Positions 34,071 through 46,460 of a stretch of DNA of 64,000 bases are shown in pieces. The position numbers and the translations under genes were made by a program. The stretch comes from Dipteronia dyeriana (Eukaryota; Streptophyta; Magnoliopsida; Sapindales; Sapindaceae), in NCBI GenBank assembly GCA_032871835.1, contig CM065297.1, positions 93,517,052 to 93,581,051 of the forward strand. The letters run 5' to 3'. A model generated the notes under the pieces. It had not been told where the DNA came from. It did no database searches and worked only from the letters and a program-made list of their open reading frames with translations. Position 1 is the stretch's first letter; each line of letters opens with the position of its first letter.

Positions 34071-35497
34071 GAATTTTGTGTTTGCTATATTTATTGATAT
34101 GTTTGCCTTTTATTTTTGTTAGTCTGCTTTGCTCTTACATTTGGATCTAGATTACATTACATCTTCACTTAGATGCATCAATTTTTTATTTTCAATGTGA
34201 TTTTCACTAAAGCAAATCAAGGAGAAAGAATCAAAATATTTATTAAAAAACTAGAGAGAACATATACAAAATAACAGCAAGTGTAAAGCTGTGAGTGTGA
34301 TATAACGATTATGGTTGTAACTGGTTAATGTGTTGATAAAAGCAACAACAAACTAAACAAAATTCGTTTTTTTTTTTTAATGTATGCAATGCAACTTTTA
34401 GAAAGGCTTTTAAAGGATGGTGGGTGGTTTTGTCATTTAATATGAGAAAAGGTAATGTGAATGAATGTGTAGCTTGTTCATGTTGTCCTGTATTATATGC
34501 CCCTCAATTTCTTCATCTGAATATACTTTATGCTCATAAAGACATGGGTGGTAACCTGGCTTTTCAAGATAGGTTTTTTAATTTTGAAAGCCGACACCAT
34601 TGCCAGTAAGGTGTCTGCTGAGACCTGGTCTCAAGCAAATAAGCAATTACTCTTTGTAAGACCTTTGTTTTTCTTTTATTAGATTGAAAGAACCAAATCG
34701 CCACCAATTCTTGATGTAAGTGGGATTTTGAACTTGATTAAAGGCATTTTATAACAATTAATCTGTCTGAATTGTGAATGTCCTTGTTATTCATAGTGTT
34801 GCCCTGTTTAGTTGCTACTTAGTCCAACCCCTTGTACACTTTTTACACTAAAAAAGCCCTAGATAAATACAATGTTTGATGAAGTTAATTATATGAACTT
34901 TGCTCTCTTATTAGTAGAACTAAGTTTAACAGTCTTTTGAATAGAACATTTGTACATAGTCTGTAGGTTATAGTGATACTAATGTTCAATTGGACAAAAC
35001 TAACTATTGATGTTAGAAGAATGAAACAAAATATAGAGTAGTTCTTTATAATTGGTATGCAGTAGAGTAGTGTAGTGCCGTTAGGACAAAGGGGTTACAA
35101 CATTCAGTGGGCACGAGACTTGAGATGAATTTTAATGATAATGAAGAAGTTTGCTTTTCTGTACGAACAGCTTGTGTTACTCTTTGCTAAGTTTTAATAA
35201 AACCATCATTTTGTGCTGTTTTGCTGCAAATGATAATGAAGTAGTTCATTATAATTGTTGTTTTGCTGTTTTGAAATTATATGTTATGTTGGGCTTTTCT
35301 TCCTATTTTGTTATTCAATTAGATGGCGAAAGTTGACTGATATATAAGCATAATACTCTACTTACTTGTCGTATATCTTCACTTGTTGGACCTTTTTGAC
35401 TTATTTTCTCTCTTATTTGGTTTGAAGCATAATTGATGTGGAGATGAGGCGAGGGTGTGCATGACTTGGGAGGACTTGAGACAACTAATGATGAATG
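34071..35497 (+). repeat. 3' region of unit B
   Basis: Same conserved sequence as 2456-3890, ending ACAACTAATGATGAATGAT, and fused there to LTR sequence (ATTAATTTTAGGG). An open frame of 61 codons (34,424-34,609) is not conserved in the other units, so I do not call it a gene. Confidence 0.65.
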
Positions 35498-36286
35498 ATT
35501 AATTTTAGGGATTTAGTACAAGTCCATATTAATTATTGTGTGTCTCGTTTGGGGAATCATTTCTCATACAGTCCTATCTTATTTAGTGTGAGTCAGTTAT
35601 ACATAGTGTTGCCTTTGTTAGTTGCTACTTAGTCCAACCCCTTGCACACTTTTTACACTAAAAGAGCCCTTGATAAGTACAATGTTTGATCAAGTTTATT
35701 ATATGAACTTTGCTCTCTTATTAGTAGTGCTAAGTTTAACAGTCTTATGATTAGAACTTTTGTACATAGTCTGTAGGTTGTAGTGATACTGATGTTCAAT
35801 TGGACAAAATTAACTATAGATGTTAGAAGAATGAAACAAAATATAGAGTAGCTCCTTATAATTGGTATGTGGCAGAGTAGTGTAGTGCCGTTAGGACATA
35901 GGGTTCACAACTTTCAGTGGGCACGAGACTTGAGATGAATTTTAATGATAATGAAGAAGTTTGCTTTTCTGAACGAACAACCTGAGTTACTCTTTCCTAA
36001 GTTTCAATAAAACCATCACTTTGTGCTCTTTTGCTGCAAATGATAATGAAGTAGTTCCTTATAATTGTTGTTTTGCTGTTTTGAAATTATATGTTATGTA
36101 GCTTCAATTAGATGGCGAAAGTTGACTGATATATAAGCATAATACTCTGCTTACTTGCCGTATATCTTCACTTGTTGGACCTTTTTGACTTATTTTCTCA
36201 CTTATTATTTTTTATACAGAATTGATGTGGAGATGAGGCGAGGGCGTGTATGACTTGGGAGTACTTGAGACAACTAATGAAGCATG
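35498..36286 (+). pseudogene. Unit B': internally deleted array unit
   Basis: About 105 bp of LTR 5' part (35,498-35,602) joins directly to the middle of the 3' region (ACATAGTGTTGCC...), so both coding blocks are gone. The junction GTCAGTTATACATAG shares GTTATAC with both parents, a microhomology deletion of about 2.2 kb. The remainder (35,603-36,286) is ordinary 3' region. Confidence 0.75.
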
Positions 36287-36730
36287 ATTAATGTTAGGGA
36301 TTTAGTACGAGTCCACATTAATTATTGTGTGTCTCGTTTAGGGAATCATTTCTCATACGGTCCTATCATAATTAGTATGAGTCAGTTGTAGGGAATTATT
36401 TACCAAGAGTCCTATTTTATGTAGAATCCTTTATATAGAGTCCTTTATGCAGTCTACTATTCAATTTCTTTTAAATATGGAGTTTGTAACAACAAATAGA
36501 TATGAAGAAATATTACATTCATTTTTTTTCAACTAATTTCTATTCTCTCTCTCTCTCCAATTTCTCTAACCCTTATATTCTCTATTTTATTTCTCTCTCT
36601 TCTCAATTTCTGATCTTATCTTCTCGATTTCTACTGTGTTCTTCAACCTCCAATTTCTAGATTCTTCAAACATGCAAAATCATGACATAAACTTAACAGA
36701 AAATCAATTAAAAATGCCCTGGGCATGACA
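36287..36730 (+). repeat. LTR at the front of unit C
   Basis: Lacks only the first 20 or so bases of the LTR; it starts at GATTAATGTTAGGGATTTAG, directly after the 3'-region marker AAGCATGAT, and ends GGGCATGACA before CATTGCTT. Confidence 0.8.
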
Positions 36731-36746
36731 CATTGCTTAAAAAAAA

Positions 36747-37862
36747 ATGAAAGATTTTGGACTTAAGCTTTTTAAAAGGCAATTTTTGCGTGTAGGAGCA
36801 AGATCTGCACTTGCTGCCTATGAATACAAGAAACGTAGAGACGCTTTTCATTTTTTAAGTCATCTATTTGATGACCAAAACTCGGCCGCTTATCTTTCGT
36901 TAATTATTGATATTGGCGTAAGAAACGTAGGGGTGTCCATTATGGACCTACATCCATTTCTAGACCGAACAAAATATTCAAAAGAATCAAAGGTTTTAGG
37001 TACAATATATCCTCAATGTTCTACTTTACCAAGAGAAGTGATAAGGCATAGCCGGCTTCAATTTGGATGCTGTTATAATTTGTACAAAGAACTTATCAAG
37101 ATCTTAGAGTTTTACAAAATCAAATAGATGTGTGCCAGTGATCCAGTAGTTTTGGTGCCTCATATCGATATAAACCCACTCAAATTTTCTAGAGATGTTT
37201 TAAGATCTGTAAATTTTTCTTTTAATGTTATTTGTCTTCTATTTTTTTTACATATATTTGTAGTATGTTTTCTCTTTTAATTTGAATATTCTATTGTGCT
37301 CACAGAGAGAAAGGTCTCGGTGTTGGAGTATTAGGGTCTTTCAAACACTCGGACCTTAATTTTTTCTTTAATGTTATTTGTTTTCTAGTTATATGTATAT
37401 ATTTATTATGTTTCTCTTTTAATTTGAGTATTCTGTTGTGTTTTCTAGCAGATAAAAAGGTCTCGGTTATTCTTGCATTCATTGAACGACTTTGAAGAGT
37501 TTGAAGACATTTCGTACTTTTTCGTTGAAGAGACTTACACCAGCCAAAATACGGAAGTGAAATTGAAAAAGATAGCGAGTAACCCGTGCAAAATGGAGTT
37601 GAAGGATGGCTACGCTTCTACCAGTATCGGTTTCCAGATGTACAAAGACCATATTGTAAAATACAGGCACTATTTTCTAAGGTATATGCAGACTTTGGTC
37701 GAATACAAGGGGCGGATAGATTGTGAGAGTGGACTGCTTTCTCAGCACGCTAAACCATTCTACGAATGGTTTATCATTGAAAACGCCCAAGATGAAGCAC
37801 GTATAAACCAAGTCATTGAAGATGGCGTATTGGATGCAGAAGATTGGTGGTATATTTATTGA
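36747..37862 (+). CDS. YqgF/RuvX-like gene, copy C (best preserved)
   Basis: Block 1 (36,747-37,127, 126 codons) reads past the TAA seen in A and B and contains IDIGVRNVGVSIMD, then LYKELIKILEFYKIK before TAG. Block 2 (acceptor TAGCAG ending 37,451; open to TGA at 37,862) has VEETYTSQNTEVKL and DGYASTSIGFQMYKD, then a charged extension ending DWWYIY. In YqgF proteins the first Asp, the Glu of the DER motif and the last Asp form the catalytic site; all three positions are acidic here. The central VVGxP strand may correspond to PVVLVP, encoded just after the shared TAG. Exon phases of the obvious GT/AG pairs do not join cleanly, so the spliced product is uncertain. Confidence 0.5.
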
Positions 37863-39262
37863 TTTTTGTGTTTGCTATATTTATTGATATGTTTGCCTTT
37901 TATTTTTGTTAGTCTGTTTTGCTCTTACATCTTCACTTAGATGCATCAATTTTTTATTTTCAGTGTGATTTTCACTAAAGCAAATCAAGGAGAAAGAATC
38001 AAAATATTTATTAAAAAACTAGAGAGAACATATACAAAATAACCGCAAGTGTAAAGCTGTGAGTATGATATAACGATTATGGTTGTAACTAGTTAATGTG
38101 TTGATAAAAGCATTAACAAAGTAAACAAAATTCCTTTTTTTTTTTTTAAATGTATGCAATGCAACTTATAGAAACGCTTCAAAAGGATGGTGGGTAGCTG
38201 TGTCATTTAATCTGAGAAAAGGTAATGTGAATGAATGAGTAGCTTGTTCATGTTGTCCTGTATTTTATGCCCCTCCATTGCTTTATCTGAATATACTTTA
38301 TGCTCATAATGACATGGTGGTAACTAGGCTTTTCATGATAGGTTTTTTTAATTTTGAAAGCCGACACCATTGCTAGTAAGGTGTCTGCTAAGACCTGGTC
38401 TCAAGCAAATAAGCAATTACTCCTTATAAGACCTTTTTTTTTCTTTTATAAGATTGAATGAACCAAATCCTCACCAAATCTTGATGTAAGTGGGGTTTTG
38501 AACTTGATTAAAGGCATTTTATAACAATTATTATGTTTGAATTGTGAATGTCCTTGTTATACATAGTGTTGCCTTGGTTAGTTGCTACTTAGTCTAACCC
38601 TTTGCACACTTTTTACACTAAAAGAGCCCTGGATAAGTACAATGTTTGATCAAGTTAATTATATGAACTTTGCTTTCTTATTAGTAGAGCTAAGTTTAAC
38701 AGTCTTATGAATAGAACTTTTGTACATAGTCTGTAGGTTATAGTGATACTGATGTTCAGTTGGACAAAATTAACTATAGATGTTAGAAGAATGAAACGAA
38801 ATATAGAGTAGTTCTTTATAATTGGTAAGTGGCAGACGTTAGGACATAGGGTTCACAACTTTTAGTGGGCACGAGACTTTAGATGAATTGTAATGATAAT
38901 GAAGAAGTTTGCTTTTCTGTACGAACGGCTTGAGTTACTCTTTGCTAAGTTTCAATAAAACCATCATTTTGTGCTGTTTTACTACAAATGATAGTGAAGT
39001 AGTTCCTTATAATTGATGTTTTGTTGTTTAGAAATTATATGTTATGTATGGTTTTTTTCTTTTCTTCCTATTTTGTTCTTCAGTTAGATGGCGAAAGTTG
39101 ACTGATATATAAGCACAATACTCTGCTTACTTGCCGTATATCTTCACTTGTTGGACCTTTTTGACTTATTTTCTCACTTATTTGGTTTGATGCAGAATTG
39201 ATGTGGAGATGAGGCGAGGGCGTGCATGACTTGGGAGGACTTGAGACAACTAATGATGCATG
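37863..39262 (+). repeat. 3' region of unit C
   Basis: Conserved non-coding part of the array unit, ending GATGCATGAT and joined to the LTR of unit D. Confidence 0.65.
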
Positions 39263-39701
39263 ATTAATGTTAGGGATTTAGTACGAGTCCTTATTAATTA
39301 TTGTGTGTCTCGTTTGGGGAATCATTTCTCATACAGTCCTATCATAATTAGTGTGAGTCAGTTGTATGGAATTATTTATCAAGAGTCCTATTTTATGTAG
39401 AATCGTTTATATAAAGTCTTTTATGTAGTGTACTATTCAATTTATTTTATATATGGAGTTTGTAACAACAAATGGATATGAAGAAATATTACATTCATTT
39501 TTTCAACAAACTTCTTCTCTCTCTCTCTACAATTTCTCTCACCCTTATATTCTTATTCCATTTCTCTATATTCTCAATTTTTGATCTTATCTTCACGATT
39601 TCTATGATGTTCTTTAACCTCCAATTTCTAGATTCTTCAAACATGCAAAATGAAGCCATAAACACATCAAAAAATCAATTAAAAATACTAAGGGTATGAC
39701 A
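39263..39701 (+). repeat. LTR at the front of unit D
   Basis: Same truncated LTR as in unit C, starting ATTAATGTTAGGG and ending GGTATGACA before CATTGCTT (39,702). Confidence 0.8.
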
Positions 39702-39850
39702 CATTGCTTAAAAAAAAAAGAAAAAAAATGAAAGATTTCGGACTTAAGCTTTTTAAAAGGCAACTTTTGCATGTAGGAGAAAAATCTGCACTTGCTGCCT
39801 ATGAATACATAAAACGTAGAGACGCTTTTCATTTTTTGAGTCATCTATTT

Positions 39851-41430
39851 TGAAACAATTATTATGGTGTATATAATATTAATCTAGAGGGGGGGTGAAT
39901 AGATTTTAAATAAATTGACTCAATTTTCGTTAAAGTTCAAGTTGACGAAAATGCCCTTAGCTAGTTACAACAAAATCACAAGTGTAAAGATTGTGGAAAT
40001 ATTAAAGACATTTGAGATATACTTGGAAACCCTCCAAATGGAAAAAAACCACGGGCTGATGAGTGCGCCACACTAGAACCTCGAATCCACTAATGGTAAA
40101 GGAATTACAACCTAATCCCGGTTTAAATCCACCACCACTACCTAATCCCGGTATAGGTGAACCTAGTCCATCTTGCTTGCGATTTAAGCTACCTACTCCC
40201 GGAAGCAACACAAGTCTTACTTCTCAATGAAGAGATAAAATGTCCTAAGTGAATATATGATGATATTCAAAGTACAAACAATGCTAGGAAACCCTATATG
40301 CTTATCTAGGATAATGAGATGATAATTAATGCAATCCTAGATATTAAAAGCTAAATGACATGTTCAAGAAGCTTAGCTAAACATAGATCAAACAATCCTA
40401 TGAAGCTATCACAATACAACACTCAATCATGTCATCACAACAATCTCTAATTTGTATCTAGAATATGTTCTAAGAGCATACAAATAATTAAAGAGATGGC
40501 TTAGCAAGCAAAACACTTAACTTGTAATAAGATAGTGAAGAACTTACCAAACAATATGTGATGAAGCAAACTTATCCATATATGTACTCTAAATGACTTT
40601 AGATGATGCAAGATGAAGTTTTTATGCACATGGGAATGCTTTGAGTGTTTAAAGATAAGTTCTTGGAAGAGTTTTTCCTTTGAAATGTGTTCTAAGGAAA
40701 AAAATATGATGTTCTGAACTCTTGCACGACCTTAAAGCAAAGAGTTATATATATATATGAGATCCAAACAAAGTGAGGTCATTTTGGAAAAAATGTTCCA
40801 GCCTCCTCTGTGTGCTCTGGTGACGTGCGTTGGTAGAGTAGCGCACAACCTAATTTTTCAATAGGCACTGGACGAGTGGCACAGCCCAGTGGCGTAACAC
40901 ATGCTACAATCCACTAGAATGTTACACTTGTGAGGCTGCGCTAGTCGAGTAGCGCACCACCAGCGCACTGCTCACTTTTTCAACTGTGCACGGGTGCAAT
41001 AGTGCAGCTCAGTGACGCATGACAAGCGGTGTTCCACTGGAATGTTGCGCTGGTCGAGTAGCGCACCACCAGCACAAAGCCTATTTTTTCAACACTCAAA
41101 CACACATTTTCAACAAGTCCTAGAGTGATGAAAATGCATCCTATACTAATGTCTACCATGACATAAAACTTTAACTACAAGATGCAAATATATCAATCTA
41201 GAGTCATTTAAACCAAAATGCACACAAGTATAAACACTCAACATATATGAATAAGAATTATGCATAAATTTGTAAGTGTATGCAACTATCTCTTCAAAGC
41301 AAGTAAACACAAGAATTTTACATTCGGTGCTTCTCCTCTTGAGGTCTTGAGAACCTAAGCTACCCTTACATAATACCCCAAAATGTGATTTGTTCACGAA
41401 ATAAGCCAATCAATAAATGAGAACTTTACA
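39851..41430 (-). repeat. 3' LTR of the Sirevirus
   Basis: Minus-strand TGTAAAGTTCTC to ...ATTGTTTCA. A TATA tract lies at 40,748-40,762, and the GC-rich hairpin repeats lie at about 40,800-41,075, upstream of it in the element's sense. Confidence 0.9.
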
Positions 41431-42638
41431 ATCTCCCCCTTTGGCTATTTCCACCATTCATATTGATCCTCACAAAATAAAATAAAGCACCAGGAAGATA
41501 CTCTACATTACAAAGAGATATACATAAAAAAAAATTCAAATCTTCAATCTCTTGTAGAATCATCAACCCTACACACAAAACAACCAACAAGTACACTTTC
41601 CAAATCAAGTGCATGTGAGATGATCAAGTGGATAGAAAACAAAAGCATTTGCATATAAGAATATGAGTAATGCTCAAAGGGTTGATGCAATGCTCCCCCT
41701 CGAAGTGTTACTCCCCCTAAAACAAATACTACTCCCCTTAAAGCCAACACATACTACCACATGTTACTCCCCAAACACCACAAAGCTAGGTCAATGCTAC
41801 TCCCCCTTTTTGTCATGATATAGGTAAAGGAGAAGTCCCCAACCGGGTCACTCAAAGCAAAGAAAGAAAGGAGCATACAAGATTGTTGCATAATTCTATA
41901 AGCCACATTTATGCAACTCTATTAATAAGAGAGAAACAAGGAGATTTATTTGAAGAAAATATGTGAATCAAAAATGCTTTGCATACAAGACATGTTGCAT
42001 TCAAGTCCAAAAACAATGGTATTTGGCAAAACAAATGACAAAGATTTCCAATATAATTCAAACCAATTTCACCATTTGTCATGAGAGAAGCAAGGATATA
42101 GAGTTTTTATAGATATCAAATATTAATGGCACTATATCCAACTTTATAAGCTAAACATGGCATGAGCAACTTTGCACCCTATTTGATTTTTCTGGGAGGA
42201 TACCCGTTTGATAGTAACCATGTTCAACTAATAAAGAAAGAGAGACATTGATGCAACATTTTAGTCTCACTAGTTTTTTCACACAATATTTTGCATTCAA
42301 CAATTGAAAACATCAATTCATGCTTTATCATTTTTCATTAGCATGTAATTAAAGAATCATCATGTCATGGAGATAATTATAGGTCATTCAATATGTACTT
42401 CCTATGTAGATCTCCTAGTCCAAAAATGTATGTTTGAACATAAATATGACATGGATTGTAATCAAAGCAAAGTTCACACTTATTGAAGAAAATACAATAT
42501 ATTATAGTATAAGTGCAACCAAGCTACTCAAGCAATCAATAAAGGAGCATAAACATTTAAAAAAAAAATTGCATGCAACAAGTAAACAATAGCTCTCTTT
42601 GCTTGAGTTCCCCTTATGGGGTCAAAGACCACAACACA
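41431..42638 (-). other. Sirevirus region between RNase H and 3' LTR
   Basis: 1.2 kb without an open frame; no envelope-like gene is visible. It holds at least five extra polypurine motifs of the type GGGGGAG/GGGGAGT, read on the minus strand, at about 41,692-41,700, 41,710-41,718, 41,730-41,738, 41,765-41,772 and 41,799-41,808, plus the standard tract at 41,431-41,442. Confidence 0.7.
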
Positions 42639-43358
42639 TCACTCCATTAAACAAATCCCAATAGATCTACTAAGAGTCTTGAATCGAGTAGCATCTAAGG
42701 GTTTAGTAAATAGATCCGCTAGTTGATCATTAGTACCTACATGCTCAAGTACTATGCATTTGCTCTCAACTTGTTCTCTAATGAAATGATGACGGATGTC
42801 AATATGCTTAGTTCTAGAATGTTCAACCGGATTCTTGGAAATATTAATTGCACTCATGTTATCACAAAAGAGAGTAAGAGTACCTTGATTGAATCCATAG
42901 TCGACTAGCATTTGCTTCATCCAAAGGAGTTGTGTGCATCCACTCCCAACAATTATGTATTTGGCCTCAGCCGTGGACAAGGAAATCGAATTTTGCTTCT
43001 TGCAAAACCAAGAGACAAGGTTGTTCCCAAGGAAAAAGCAATCGCCCGATGTATTTTTTCTATCATCCCAATTTCCTATCTAATCTTCATCACTAAAACC
43101 TACAAGACTAGCATTAGTGTCAAAAGAGTACCAAATTCCATAGTTAGATGTCCCATTCATATAATGAATGATTCTCTTAACGGAAGAGAGATGGAACTCC
43201 TTAGGATCCGATTGGTACCTAGCACACACACCCACACTAAAAGAGATATTGAGCCTTCTTGCGGTCAAATAGAGCAAGCTACCAATCATGCCACGATACA
43301 AATTTTGGTTCACACTTTTACCACTAGCAACCTTGCTTAGCTTCAAATTGGTACTCAT
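42639..43358 (-). pseudogene. pol: Sirevirus RNase H
   Basis: 43,358-43,080 carries the RT-RH connection (GMIGSLLYLTARRLNISFSV, GISYSFDTNASLVGFSDED-like). 42,980-42,639 carries STAEAKYIIVGSGCTQLLWM, LFCDNMSAINISKNP, HSRTKHIDIRHHFIREQVE and DQLADLFTKPL. About 100 bases between them are frameshifted. Confidence 0.9.
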
Positions 43359-43383
43359 GGGTGTATCACAATGTTTGACACTT

Positions 43384-44275
43384 TCAAGGCCAAATTTTTT
43401 TCATTAGGTTTTTGGCATACTTAGCTTGAGATATGAAAATCCCATCATCCATTTGCTTAATTTGTAAACCTAGAAAGTAACTTAGCTCACCAACAAGACT
43501 CATCTCAAACTCATGAGACATGACATCAACAAATTGTTGGACTTTGGTGTTATTAATGGAGCCAAAAACTATATCATCAACATAGATTTGAGCTATGAAA
43601 AGCTCATCTTTGTCTTTCTTGATGAATAAAGTCTTGTCAACACTACCCTTAGTATAGCCATTGTCTATAAGAAATTGGGTGAGACGTTCATACCAAGCCC
43701 TTGGTGCTTGTATCAACCCATATAAAGCTTTATTGAGGTGATAGACATGATTAGGGTAGTGAGGATCCACAAACCTTTGGGTTGCTCAACAAACACTTCC
43801 TCTTGCAAGAAACCATTGAAGAAGGCACTCTTAACATACATTTGATATAATTTGAACTTGTGCAAGTAAGAAATGGATAAAAGAAGCCTAATGGACTCAA
43901 TCCTAGCAACGGGAGCAAATGTCTCCTCAAAGTCAATACCCTCGATTTGAGAGTACTCTTGTGCTACAAGCCTAGCCTTGTTTCACACAATGTTGTCATC
44001 CTCATCGGATTTGTTCCTATATACCCACTTGGTGCCTATCACATTGGTGTTCTTTGGCCTAGAAACTAGAGTCTAAACCTCATTCCTTTCAAATTGATTA
44101 AGCTCTTCTTGCATGGCAAGAACCCAAAATTCATCCTTTAAGGCTTCATCAACCTTCTTGGGTTCTATTTGAGAGGTGTAACAAGTGTAGCTAATTAGAT
44201 TAGCCATTTGATGCCTAGTCCTAACACCCTCACTAACCTCTCTAATGATGTCATCTTTGTCATGGAGTTTTCTAA
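43384..44275 (-). pseudogene. pol: Sirevirus reverse transcriptase
   Basis: 43,770-43,384 includes [32 protein letters not shown] (catalytic Asp pair intact), FEMSLVGELSYFLGLQI and FISQAKYAKNLMKK. The N-terminal part (43,936-44,275) is readable but broken by stops and a frameshift. Confidence 0.9.
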
Positions 44276-44276
44276 C

Positions 44277-45253
44277 TCATGGAGCAGGTTCTTTTGAGCT
44301 CAAGAGAGGAATCCTATCAATAGGTTGTGTTGTGTCATCATCAAGGTTAGTATTTTCAACATTAGAAACATTAACAACCTTCTCCAAAGGGGGGTCATCA
44401 ACTAGATCTCCCTCCTCCTCATGGTTATTAGATTTGAGCATAGTATCATCAATGACAACATTAGATGATTCCATTACTGTCCTAGTTTTTAGATTGAAAA
44501 CTCTATAGGCTCTACTATTCAAGGTATAGCCAATGAAGATACCCTCATCACTCTTAGCATCAAATTTTTCAATTTGATCACGGTCATTCAAAATGTAGCA
44601 TTTGCTTCCAAAGGTGTGGAAATAGTTAACATTTGGCTTTCTACCTTTTCATAACTCATAGGAGGTTTGCCTAGTGTGGGGTCTTAGAAAGACTCTATTT
44701 TCTATGTAGCACGCCGTATTGACGGCTTCGGCCCAAAGATTCCTAGGGACATTGTTGCTAAGCAACGTCACACGGGTCATTTCCTGAAAAACCCTATTTT
44801 TCCTCTTAACAACCCCATTTTGTTGAGGTGTCTTAGGAGCCGAAAACTCATGAGAGATGCCTAGACTAATGCAATAGTTTTCAAAATGAGCATTCTTAAA
44901 TTCCTTTCCATGGTCACTCATAATCCTTTTAATGCTTCTAATCTTGGAGTTCATTTCATTTTGAATTTTGGAACAAAGCTTTTTAAACTTGACAAAGGTT
45001 TCAGATTTTTCTCTAAGAAAATAAGTCCATGTGTACCTAGAGAAGTCATCTACACACACAAAAATGTATCTCTTACCACATAAACTCTCGATTTGCATGA
45101 GACCCATAAGATCCATGTGGAGAAGCTTTGGAGGTTCCTTGGTGGATAAATACTTGCCTTTTTTGTGCATACTTTTGGTTTGCTTCCCTTATTGGCAAGG
45201 TCCACAAACACCATTAACCTTTTTTCCAAGCTTGGGAAGGCCTCGCACAACAT
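44277..45253 (-). pseudogene. pol: Sirevirus integrase
   Basis: Core at 45,170-44,649: LLHMDLMGLMQIESL (first Asp), RIMSDHGKEFKN (second Asp), then TPQQNGVVKRKNR, where the catalytic Glu of NGVVERKNR is Lys. FIGYTLNSRAYRVFNLKTRTV follows at 44,591-44,277. A frameshift precedes the core. Confidence 0.9.
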
Positions 45254-45269
45254 TGAACTTATCTAAGAT

Positions 45270-46457
45270 TCATAAATCCCTAAAGTTCATGTGACTAAGT
45301 CTTTCATGCCACAACTCAATTTGTTCATCCTTTGACACATTGCAAGAGACACCTCTAGCCTCAAGAAAATAACAATTGTCGCTAGATCTCATACCTTTTA
45401 ACAAGGTTTGTCCATTTGGCAATAGGATAGAACAATCATTTTTCCTAAACAAGACGTAAAGTCCTTCATCACTAAGATGTGAAATGCTTATCAAATTAGC
45501 TTTTAGACCATCAACATACAAAGCATTGGATAATGAGGGTAATCTAAGAATGGAAATGGTTCTCTTTCCTTTAACCTTCTTTTTGGATCCATCACCAAAT
45601 GTGACATTTCCTCCCTCCTCCATCACAAGAGTCTCAAAGAAACTCTTATTTCCAGTCATGTGCCTAGAGCACCCACTATCCAAATACCAAAAATCATAAG
45701 AATGAACATTCAAGGCAATTTGTGCTACATGGCAAAAGTGTTCATCCTTTCTAATCCACCTAGGTGCAATATTTTTCTTCCTAGTGGTCAATGGTACATG
45801 GGCTCTAAGTGTCCTAGGATCATGCAAAGTTGTTCCATTTTTCCTAGTGACATGCATCATGGCTTTAGTCTTCTTCTTCTCTATCATGCTTTTAATTCTA
45901 AACAATTTAATATATTTAAAGCAATTTGGTCTAATGTGACCATCAATACCACAAAAACGACATGTAGGAATGAAGTTAGGAATCATACCATAACCTTGAG
46001 GATACATTGGAGCCTTCCCATGTTTTTATGGTTGTCTTGAATGTTGTTGAAGAGCTTTCCTTATTTTTTATTGAGCAAGACTTGATTGCTTCCTTGGTTG
46101 AGGTTGCATGATAGGTATCTTCCCTTTATAAGCTTTCGGTTGAGGGAAGTTAACTTGAAGAGCCCTTGTAGGATGGGCTTGAGGTAGGCTTCTTGGTGCC
46201 ACCTTCACTTGAGCACTACTTGAACACTCTCCTAGGTAAAGTTTCTTCCTAGGTGATTGATGAGAAGAGGACCCAATGAAGTTCATGCTTCTTACAAAAA
46301 TGGTCTTGCTTGGGGTGGAGGACATATTGTCATATTCAAACCCAAGCCTCTTCTTGTCACTTGGCCTTTTTCCAACATCTAGCATGTGGTCAAGTTTTTT
46401 GGTGCTAGAGTTCATCTTGGCCAACAACTCTATAGCATCTTCAAGCTCTTTATTCAA
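45270..46457 (-). pseudogene. pol: Sirevirus gag C-terminus and protease
   Basis: A Ser/Pro/Lys-rich linker (46,457-46,068), then a second zinc knuckle CRFCGIDGHIRPNC (46,007 downward) and a protease with WYLDSGCSRHMTG (DSG intact), VTFGDGSKKKVKGKRTI and the GAG-pre-integrase ELWHERLSHMNF. Two stops lie between the linker and the knuckle; otherwise one frame. Confidence 0.9.
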
Positions 46458-46460
46458 CCC

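Noticed and set aside
34424..34609. 61-codon frame in the 3' region of unit B
   Set aside because: Interrupted in the equivalent positions of units A, C and D.
41431..42638. Envelope-like gene expected in some Sireviruses
   Set aside because: No frame of useful length or transmembrane segment in this interval.
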